From contig CAJBLC010000141.1 of the NCBI GenBank assembly GCA_903953805.1, positions 1-5,863 on the forward strand: a DNA stretch of 5,863 nucleotides. Reading direction: 5' to 3'. Origin of the DNA: an uncultured Actinomycetes bacterium. GTDB lineage: Bacteria > Actinomycetota > Actinomycetes > Nanopelagicales > Nanopelagicaceae. Of the stretch, positions 1 through 4,047 are shown piece after piece. Each line of letters opens with the position of its first letter. Within the stretch, counting starts at the first letter, position 1. Position numbers and translations under genes: made by a program. The notes beneath the pieces are model-generated. The model did no database searches, was not told the DNA's origin, and saw only the letters and a program-made list of their open reading frames with translations.

Positions 1-80
1 CCTGAGCGGATCCAGCCTCAAAATCTCGCCTGAATAAAATCCCCAGAACCCATCCGATATCCCCCAACACGCCTAGCCTC

Positions 81-92
81 GAGGGTACCCTC
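81..92. repeat. 12-bp perfect palindrome with a TACCCT hexamer on each strand
   Basis: GAGGGTACCCTC is its own reverse complement. TACCCT on the plus strand (86-91) and TACCCT on the minus strand (87-82) both fit the actinobacterial -10 pattern TANNNT, and the same hexamer serves as the predicted -10 of the whiB7 promoter in this window. It could be a pair of face-to-face -10 elements or a dimeric repressor site. I see no convincing -35 at the right distance on either strand, so a regulatory role is only a suggestion. Confidence 0.3.
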
Positions 93-153
93 AGCATGTA
101 CGCACGCTCAGCTCGGGAAGCACTCGAGCATCACAACGAGTTGCTGCGGCGAT

Positions 154-160
154 AGGAGGG
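154..160 (+). promoter_or_regulatory. Ribosome binding site of the zinc-ribbon gene
   Basis: AGGAGGG lies 5 nt upstream of the ATG at 166. It is the strongest Shine-Dalgarno sequence in the window and fixes the start of a gene short enough to be missed. Several neighbours appear to lack one, so this small protein may be translated efficiently. Confidence 0.85.
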
Positions 161-165
161 TCACC

Positions 166-342
166 ATGGCCGAGAAATATGTAGGAAAGCTTGAAGATAA
201 CTCTGGCGCTTACTGCGTAAAGTGCAAAGAGAAGCGTGCCTTCGAAGGCGAGATCAAGGTCTCTGATTCTGGTCGCCGTATGGCACAGGGCATCTGCTCT
301 GTCTGTGGCACAAAGCTCAATCGCATCTTGGGTAAGGCTTAA
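166..342 (+). CDS. DUF5679-like 58-residue double-CxxC zinc-ribbon protein
   Basis: This is a 58-residue protein starting MAEKYVGKLE and ending RILGKA. It has two knuckles, C17-V-K-C20 and C44-S-V-C47, about 24 residues apart, the classic spacing of a single-zinc ribbon. Between them lies a basic/acidic stretch (KEKRAFEGEIKV). It has no signal peptide or membrane segment. Size and the CVKC...CSVCGTK pattern match the short actinobacterial proteins I know as DUF5679, often seen near uvrD2/whiB7; the function of that family is not known to me. The start is secure because of the AGGAGGG site. The gene is followed by a repeat/hairpin region and terminator, so it is probably a separate unit from the ThiF-like gene 209 bp downstream. 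A nucleic-acid-binding or protein-docking role would be inference from the fold only. Confidence 0.87.
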   Translation: MAEKYVGKLEDNSGAYCVKCKEKRAFEGEIKVSDSGRRMAQGICSVCGTKLNRILGKA

Positions 343-365
343 TTCTTCACTAGCAATAATTCACA

Positions 366-407
366 GTACTGAATCAATATCCGTACTGGCTCAATATCAG
401 TATTGAG
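366..407. repeat. 17-bp tandem repeat (about 2.5 copies) ending in a perfect hairpin
   Basis: Copy 1 (366-382, GTACTGAATCAATATCC) and copy 2 (383-399, GTACTGGCTCAATATCA) match at 14 of 17 positions, and a third partial copy (400-407, GTATTGAG) follows. The last part also forms a perfect 7-bp inverted repeat with a 4-nt loop: CTCAATA (390-396) with TATTGAG (401-407). The first copy begins inside the palindrome CAGTACTG (364-371). It lies between the zinc-ribbon stop codon and the terminator, so it is transcribed as 3' UTR. It may be a remnant of slippage or a processing or protein-binding site; I cannot tell which. Confidence 0.7.
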
Positions 408-410
408 TAG

Positions 411-457
411 AACACCCCGTTCGCTCACCTCTCGAGGTCGAGTGTGCGGGGTGTTTT
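411..457 (+). terminator. Intrinsic terminator after the zinc-ribbon gene
   Basis: AACACCCCG (411-419) pairs perfectly with CGGGGTGTT (447-455), and the 3' arm runs into TTTT (454-457). The 27-nt intervening segment can fold further: CTC (424-426) with GAG (440-442) and CCT (428-430) with AGG (435-437). The U-tract is short, but the 9-bp GC-rich stem is strong. The reverse strand also has AAAA ahead of the same stem (as UUUU it would not follow it), so orientation is plus. It separates the 58-residue gene from the ThiF-like gene. Confidence 0.8.
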
Positions 458-533
458 CATCTGTGCGCGATAACTCTCATTTTGAAGGCCATTTCCCACA
501 TTTCTCATTCTGCTCTACCTAGAAATCTGCCGG

Positions 534-542
534 TAGATAATT
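534..542 (+). promoter_or_regulatory. Probable -10 element of the ThiF-like gene
   Basis: TAGATAATT contains GATAAT (536-541), close to the consensus TATAAT and only 10 nt before the GTG at 552. A transcript starting at A549, G550 or G552 would be leaderless or nearly so, which fits the lack of any Shine-Dalgarno sequence ahead of either possible start. I see no clear -35. The preceding gene's terminator at 411-457 makes a promoter in this gap necessary. Confidence 0.45.
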
Positions 543-551
543 CTGCGCAGC

Positions 552-1715
552 GTGAAGCAGATGACCTTTCCCCGAATTCGCCCCTCATTACAGATTATTG
601 CGCGGGAGAGCGGTGCTATCTACATCGGTAACGCACATGAGGGATACGAGCTTGAAGCAGATCCGTATCTGCCAATACTTCGCAGTTGCACTGGGCGATC
701 TACTATCTCTGAGATTGCTGCCCACACCTCGCGCAGACCTGCCGACGTAGAGTCTCTCCTCACTCAATTATCTGAATTAGGTCTCATTGAATTTCTCACC
801 TCTCCGTATATAAAAGGCCGGAGCGAGTACGTGAGGCAGGCACACATTACGGGAGATCTCATCAATCAAGAGCGAGAAGAGATTGAGTGCAGATTGATCT
901 CACTACGACATGACGATGGCGGTGAATCTGAATGGCGCTCGCGTGCTTCGCTCTCACTCATGATCACTGGCGATACACGTGTAGCGAGGAATCTCCTAGC
1001 GCTTCTCTCCGCAAGTGGCTTTCCTCAGATTTCACTTCTTCTTGAAGGAAATGCTTCGCAGCATATTGAGATTAGCGATATCAATAGCCTGAGTGTGACG
1101 ACCGATGATCTAGGAAAAAATAAGGTGAACCACCATCGTGATCTTGCCAGGCGAAGCACGGTTGGCTCCGCGCACAGTAAGCAGAACTATGCCTATCGAG
1201 ACTCTGGGTACCGAGACTCTGGGTACCGCAACAGTCCTCACTTCATCATTGCAACAACGATGCCGCGTGCAGATGAGATTCAACGCTGGCAGAGTGAGGG
1301 AATTTCGCATATTGCCTTGGGGGATCCGATTGGAAGCGAGATCGAAATTTTCCCCATTATTACGCCCGGGCTAGGGCCTTGCTTACAATGCATTGCTCTT
1401 CACAAGGCAGATGCCCTGCCTCACGATCTGCGGGCCATTACCTATTCTCGTCATCTTGAAAAGGGGCCCGGCGAACTTCCAGTTGGAGCTGCTGCGCTGC
1501 TCGCCGCCTTGCTCACATCAACTGTGATCGATTGGGCCTGGCGATATACAAGCAGCATGAGTAGCGCACATGGTGCGAGTAGATCTCACGAAGAGGGCAA
1601 TATCTCTCGGGTGATCAACTTGCTTGAACCAATGGCGCAGCCTCTTGAGCGAAGGTGGAACTTTCACCCTGAGTGTGGATGCGTGGACGTCCGACGCCGC
1701 GCTTCGCCGCGATGA
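552..1715 (+). CDS. ThiF/cyclodehydratase-like protein with N-terminal RRE-type winged helix
   Basis: This 387-residue protein resembles the actinobacterial ThiF-family or 'TOMM leader-binding' proteins found beside whiB7. Residues 5-85 look like a winged-helix/RRE domain, ending TQLSELGLIEF. Residues 131-165 form the expected Rossmann-like beta-alpha-beta (SLSLMITGDTRVARNLLALL), but the glycine-rich nucleotide loop is degenerate, with a single glycine. Residues 265-290 carry the family signature PGLGPCLQCIALHKADALP (C277, C280). The C-terminus has RRWNFHPECGC (C375, C377), giving four cysteines for a probable structural zinc. Residues 310-330 are hydrophobic (VGAAALLAALLTS), as in E1-like folds. 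The linker near 185-228 is low-complexity and holds a YRDSG repeat. The start is GTG 552 or ATG 561; neither has a Shine-Dalgarno sequence. No RiPP precursor, YcaO or oxidase gene is visible, so real adenylation or leader binding is unproven. Its 3' end overlaps whiB7 antisense. Confidence 0.8.
   Translation: MKQMTFPRIRPSLQIIARESGAIYIGNAHEGYELEADPYLPILRSCTGRSTISEIAAHTSRRPADVESLLTQLSELGLIEFLTSPYIKGRSEYVRQAHITGDLINQEREEIECRLISLRHDDGGESEWRSRASLSLMITGDTRVARNLLALLSASGFPQISLLLEGNASQHIEISDINSLSVTTDDLGKNKVNHHRDLARRSTVGSAHSKQNYAYRDSGYRDSGYRNSPHFIIATTMPRADEIQRWQSEGISHIALGDPIGSEIEIFPIITPGLGPCLQCIALHKADALPHDLRAITYSRHLEKGPGELPVGAAALLAALLTSTVIDWAWRYTSSMSSAHGASRSHEEGNISRVINLLEPMAQPLERRWNFHPECGCVDVRRRASPR
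1197..1226 (+). repeat. 15-bp perfect in-frame tandem duplication in the ThiF-like gene
   Basis: CGAGACTCTGGGTAC occurs twice back to back (1197-1211 and 1212-1226), followed by a degenerate start of a third unit (CGCAACAG). It is in frame and encodes YRDSG-YRDSG-YRNS at residues 215-228. Identity at the DNA level indicates a recent duplication in a poorly conserved linker between the Rossmann half and the cysteine-bearing C-terminal half. Confidence 0.85.
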
Positions 1716-2001
1716 CCTTCCCATTATCAAAGAGCTCTCCGCCCCATACGCCAGCTGGTTCACTGCGCGAGATCGCACCCTCTAAACAGGCGCGTTGCAT
1801 TGGGCAACTTGCGCAGAGCGATTTAGCAATCGCGATCTGCACGCTCTCCTCGGAGAAGAAGAGCTCAGGGTCAGCGGTGTGACATGGCAGTGTGAACTCA
1901 TCACCATCCCCGGTTAATGAAGTTACCGATGCTAAACCAATCTTGGCATCGCTCCCCTCGGCCCATCCTGGGAGTAGTAGCTCACTGAAGAGAACACTCA
2001 C
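1615..2001 (-). CDS. whiB7: WhiB7 (WblC) Fe-S transcriptional activator with C-terminal AT-hook
   Basis: WhiB7 binds sigma-A and DNA and activates intrinsic resistance to translation-targeting antibiotics. From the GTG at 2001 the protein has 128 residues. Four cysteines, C40, C63, C66 and C72, show the WhiB spacing C-x22-C-x2-C-x5-C that ligates a 4Fe-4S cluster. GVWGGE (84-89) is the WhiB turn. RGVGRPRIH, with the GVGRPR core at 102-107, is the AT-hook typical of WhiB7 rather than other WhiB classes. The 39 residues before the first cysteine and the 21-residue tail after the hook are longer than in mycobacterial WhiB7. A GTG at 2010 is in frame, but AGGA (2015-2012) would sit 1 nt from it and is 10 nt from the GTG at 2001; the resulting MSVL N-terminus also resembles mycobacterial WhiB7. 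Expression is probably set by the long upstream leader. The last 101 bp overlap the ThiF-like gene antisense. Confidence 0.93.
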   Translation of the reverse strand: MSVLFSELLLPGWAEGSDAKIGLASVTSLTGDGDEFTLPCHTADPELFFSEESVQIAIAKSLCASCPMQRACLEGAISRSEPAGVWGGELFDNGKVIAAKRGVGRPRIHTQGESSTFAQEAAPLVQAS

Positions 2002-2011
2002 GTTGATCACT

Positions 2012-2018
2012 TCCTCTC
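2012..2018 (-). promoter_or_regulatory. Ribosome binding site deciding the whiB7 start
   Basis: On the minus strand GAGAGGA lies directly before the upstream GTG (2010), with only 1 nt of spacing, and 10 nt before the second GTG (2001). Normal spacing favours 2001. It sits at the end of an A-rich, G-poor, probably unstructured segment of the leader (2086 to 2019). Confidence 0.6.
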
Positions 2019-2086
2019 ACTTGTTTTCTCTCGTTCTTCTTTTGTATTGATCTGGTTCTTGTTTCTGGTTTGTCTGGGGTAGAAAT

Positions 2087-2123
2087 AAAAAAGGACCGCA
2101 TATCCTTTACGGATCTGCGGCCC
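2087..2123 (-). terminator. Attenuator terminator in the whiB7 leader
   Basis: On the minus strand GGGCCGCA (2123-2116) pairs with TGCGGTCC (2100-2093), including one G-U pair. After a single G-A mismatch, ATCC (2114-2111) pairs with GGAT (2105-2102), closing a 5-nt loop. Six U residues follow at 2092-2087. This is the strongest intrinsic terminator in the window, yet it lies 86 nt upstream of the whiB7 start and inside its leader, just after a short ORF. It could also end read-through from nudC-uvrD2, but the competing upstream hairpin (2169-2117) argues for an attenuator. Regulated termination of this kind is established for whiB7/wblC leaders in mycobacteria and streptomycetes. Confidence 0.9.
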
Positions 2124-2169
2124 CTGGTGGGTTCTATCGGTTACCCGATACTCCTCCAGGATCCGCCGC
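2117..2169 (-). promoter_or_regulatory. Putative antiterminator hairpin overlapping the uORF stop codon
   Basis: On the minus strand three stems nest. GCGGC (2169-2165) pairs with GCCGC (2121-2117). CCTGG (2160-2156) pairs with CCAGG (2127-2123). TATCGG (2150-2145) pairs with CCGATA (2140-2135). The apical loop is GTAA (2144-2141), a GNRA tetraloop holding the uORF stop codon TAA. The base of the structure uses 2123-2117, which the terminator also needs, so the two folds exclude each other. A ribosome finishing the uORF would cover the 5' arms and favour the terminator; one stalled early would leave them free. An alternative pairing, CGGATC (2165-2160) with GATCCG (2115-2110), would also disrupt the terminator. 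The pairings are seen; the switching is inferred. Confidence 0.65.
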
Positions 2170-2314
2170 TTCCGTGCTTCTTGCCATAATTCGCACGAGG
2201 TGCATAAAAGGCAGGGGCATAGGTAAATGCGGTTGCTGATGTGAAAGTGGATCGCCAAGTAGCGGCTGCAGTTGCGCTATCTACGCGCACCGCATCCGTT
2301 GCTCTTGAACTCAT
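2141..2314 (-). CDS. Upstream ORF (57 residues) in the whiB7 leader
   Basis: It starts at ATG 2314-2312 with GGAG (2324-2321) 6 nt upstream and ends at TAA 2143-2141, in the loop of the putative antiterminator and 18 nt before the terminator stem. Position and strand make it a leader peptide rather than a metabolic protein. The N-terminal half is Ala/Thr/Ser-rich, the middle is aromatic and Pro-rich (AFTYAPAFYAPRANYG, 29-44), and the end is basic/Gly-rich (KKHGSGGSWRSIG). There is no signal peptide. In known whiB7/wblC leaders, translation of a uORF senses ribosome stalling; I infer the same here. The frame stays open upstream to a TTG at 2362, but that TTG is the -35 element, so the ATG is the real start. 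Whether the peptide's sequence matters, or only its translation, is unknown. Confidence 0.75.
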   Translation of the reverse strand: MSSRATDAVRVDSATAAATWRSTFTSATAFTYAPAFYAPRANYGKKHGSGGSWRSIG

Positions 2315-2332
2315 CACGATCTCCACGGATTT

Positions 2333-2375
2333 AGGGTAGAGCAGAGCGGTAGTGGCTCGCAAGGTAATTAATTTT
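2333..2375 (-). promoter_or_regulatory. whiB7 promoter with WhiB7-type AT-rich activator box
   Basis: On the minus strand AAAATTAATT (2375-2366) is followed by a 3-nt spacer (ACC), a -35 TTGCGA (2362-2357), an 18-bp spacer and a -10 TACCCT (2338-2333). The expected start is near G2326, only 12 nt before the uORF ATG. WhiB7 is known to activate promoters carrying an AT-rich stretch about 3 bp upstream of the -35, bound by its AT-hook, and to activate its own gene. The match in order and spacing supports autoregulation here. The AT box begins 7 nt after the uvrD2 stop codon, and no terminator separates them. Confidence 0.72.
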
Positions 2376-2382
2376 CTGGAGA

Positions 2383-4038
2383 TCAGGCAGGGATGAGTCC
2401 TGCGAGGAATGGGCTTGGTGAGCCTGAGGTACTGAGGTGAATCTGGCGCTTGGCACGCGTGAGACCCACGTAGAAGAGGCGTCGCTCCTCCTCAAAGGTG
2501 GCAGGTGCAAGGGTCGCATCTGAAGATCCCGAGGTGAATGGAAGGAGTCCATCATTTACTCCTACAAGGAAGACGTGGTCCCATTCCAAGCCTTTAGCGG
2601 CATGCAAGGTAGAGAGCACAACTCCGGGAAGAGCTGGTGGATTGTTCTGCTCGGCACGATCTTCGAGCTCTCGCAGATATGCGCGCATCGATGGTGCGCC
2701 ATCGGCATGCATCGATTGCGCTAAACTCATGAGCGCCCGAATGTAATCGGCATCGCCAAAGGGTCTGAGTACTGATTCAAGATCCCGCAACCAATTTTCA
2801 TCCTGAGGAATAACAGAAGCACTTCGAATAACGCGCATTGCATCTCTCACATCAACGCGATCGAAGAAGCGTTCAGCGCTCTTCAGCTGTGTCTCAATGC
2901 CACGAGCGGCAAGATCGCGTTCAAAGAGATCAAGTTGCTGATTGGTGCGAGCAAGGATTGCGACGCTCACGCTCTTGAGGTCAAGCTCAGCAATTCTTGA
3001 TCCAACGTGGGCAACCTCTGCACTCGACGTATTAAAACTTTCAAGTTCGAAATTCGCTCCATGAGTATTCATCGAGACGAGTTGTTGATCTGAATGAGAG
3101 GCGCTCTGACTCAAGACCTGATTAGCAATCTGAATAATCTCGGGAGTTGACCGATAACCACGTGTCAGACGAACGACTTTCGCCTCTGGGAATCGACCGG
3201 TAAATCCAAGTAAGAAGGATGAAGTCGCACCAGCAAATGAGTAGATCGTCTGAGCTGCGTCGCCAACAACACAAATATCTTCTCTATTGCCTAACCACAG
3301 ATTAAGGAGACGCTGTTGGAGTGGTGAGACATCTTGATACTCATCGACTGTGAAATATCGGTACTGATCACGAATCCGCTCTCGGACAGCTCGATCTTCT
3401 TCAAGCATGCCGACTGTCAGAAGTAAGACATCTTCAAAATCGATCACTCGCTCCTGCTGCTTGAGCGTCTCATAGGCGTCGTAGACCTTTGCAATCTCAG
3501 CAAAGTTCTCACGATCTGATTTTCCATTGGGAATACGTAGCGTTCGGGCAGCGGCAATCGCCGACTCTGCATATTGATCAGGGGCAAACTCCCCCGCCTT
3601 CGCCCATTCAATCTCACTCGATATCTCACGAAGTGTGGTTGCACCAGGTGCCAAGAAGGTATCGCTACGCCCCATCGCCTCAGACATGAAACCAGCTTTA
3701 CTCGTCAGCAATTTAGGAAATGCGCCGCCAAATGAATAGGGCCAGAAGTACATCAGTTGTTTGAGGGCGGCGGCATGGAAGGTTCTCGCTGCAGCATTAG
3801 GCACACCTAAGCCACGAAGACGGGCGCGCATCTCCCCTGCTGCTCGAGCGGTAAAGGTCAGCGCCAAAGTCTTACTCTGATCTGTTACACCAGCAGCGAT
3901 CGCATAAGCGATGCGATGTGTAATGACGCGAGTTTTACCAGTACCTGCACCGGCAATGACACAGACCGGTCCGCGAATAGCTCGAACTGCCTCCTGTTGT
4001 TCAGGATCGAGTCCAACCAGTATCTCTTCAGCTCGCAT
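2383..4038 (-). CDS. uvrD2: UvrD2-type superfamily 1A DNA helicase
   Basis: This is a 551-residue ATP-dependent 3'-5' DNA helicase of the UvrD/Rep/PcrA family, expected to act in DNA repair. SF1A motifs appear in order: Q-motif LDPEQQEAV (10-18); Walker A AGAGTGKT (29-36); Ia TFTARAAGEM (61-70); Ib around RTFHA (85-89); Walker B VDEYQD (231-236); III GDAAQTIYSFAGA (259-271); IV LTRGYRS (291-297); V LSTLHAAKGLEWDHVFLVG (475-493); VI EEERRLFYVGLTRAK (516-530). All catalytic positions look intact. The protein ends about 20 residues after motif VI, so it lacks the HRDC domain and four-cysteine C-terminal module of mycobacterial UvrD2 (about 700 residues). The upstream gene is nudC, 9 bp away; no Shine-Dalgarno sequence precedes the ATG, which suggests translational coupling to nudC. 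The whiB7 neighbourhood supports uvrD2 over pcrA. Confidence 0.92.
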   Translation of the reverse strand: MRAEEILVGLDPEQQEAVRAIRGPVCVIAGAGTGKTRVITHRIAYAIAAGVTDQSKTLALTFTARAAGEMRARLRGLGVPNAAARTFHAAALKQLMYFWPYSFGGAFPKLLTSKAGFMSEAMGRSDTFLAPGATTLREISSEIEWAKAGEFAPDQYAESAIAAARTLRIPNGKSDRENFAEIAKVYDAYETLKQQERVIDFEDVLLLTVGMLEEDRAVRERIRDQYRYFTVDEYQDVSPLQQRLLNLWLGNREDICVVGDAAQTIYSFAGATSSFLLGFTGRFPEAKVVRLTRGYRSTPEIIQIANQVLSQSASHSDQQLVSMNTHGANFELESFNTSSAEVAHVGSRIAELDLKSVSVAILARTNQQLDLFERDLAARGIETQLKSAERFFDRVDVRDAMRVIRSASVIPQDENWLRDLESVLRPFGDADYIRALMSLAQSMHADGAPSMRAYLRELEDRAEQNNPPALPGVVLSTLHAAKGLEWDHVFLVGVNDGLLPFTSGSSDATLAPATFEEERRLFYVGLTRAKRQIHLSTSGSPSPFLAGLIPA

Positions 4039-4047
4039 GAGAAATAT

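Larger units (their letters stand above)
1..165. other. Left-edge region with no defensible gene; 5' flank of the zinc-ribbon gene
   Basis: I see no complete gene here. A plus-strand gene entering from the left could end at the TGA at 31-33 or the TAA at 35-37, but under 13 codons would be visible, too few to identify. On the minus strand a frame stays open from an ATG at 97-95 (or a GTG at 70-68, with GAGG just upstream) to the window edge; its 23-32 residues resemble nothing I recognise. In many Actinobacteria a zinc metallopeptidase gene lies on this side, so a plus-strand neighbour is plausible. The segment holds a perfect 12-bp palindrome (81-92) and the Shine-Dalgarno sequence of the next gene (154-160). 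Confidence 0.4.

Noticed and set aside
18..53. 11-codon minus-strand ORF (ATG at 53, stop at 18) with GGGGGA upstream
   Set aside because: It is too short to judge without the sequence left of the window, and the G-run could be chance; kept only as a possible leader ORF.
1673..1882. Plus-strand frame across the whiB7 coding region
   Set aside because: It lies antisense to whiB7 codons that encode recognisable Fe-S and AT-hook motifs and has no family features.
2007..2258. 83-codon minus-strand frame with CPCLLC, running through the leader to whiB7
   Set aside because: It runs straight through the terminator stem and the A-rich leader, has a composition shift midway, and overlaps the better-supported uORF, which has its own Shine-Dalgarno sequence.
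2315..2362. N-terminal extension of the uORF to a TTG start at 2362
   Set aside because: The TTG is the first half of the -35 hexamer TTGCGA, so it would not be transcribed from the predicted promoter; ATG 2314 has GGAG at 6 nt.
2498..2746. Plus-strand frame inside uvrD2
   Set aside because: It is a shadow of the helicase reading frame around motifs V and VI with low-complexity, arginine/serine-rich composition.
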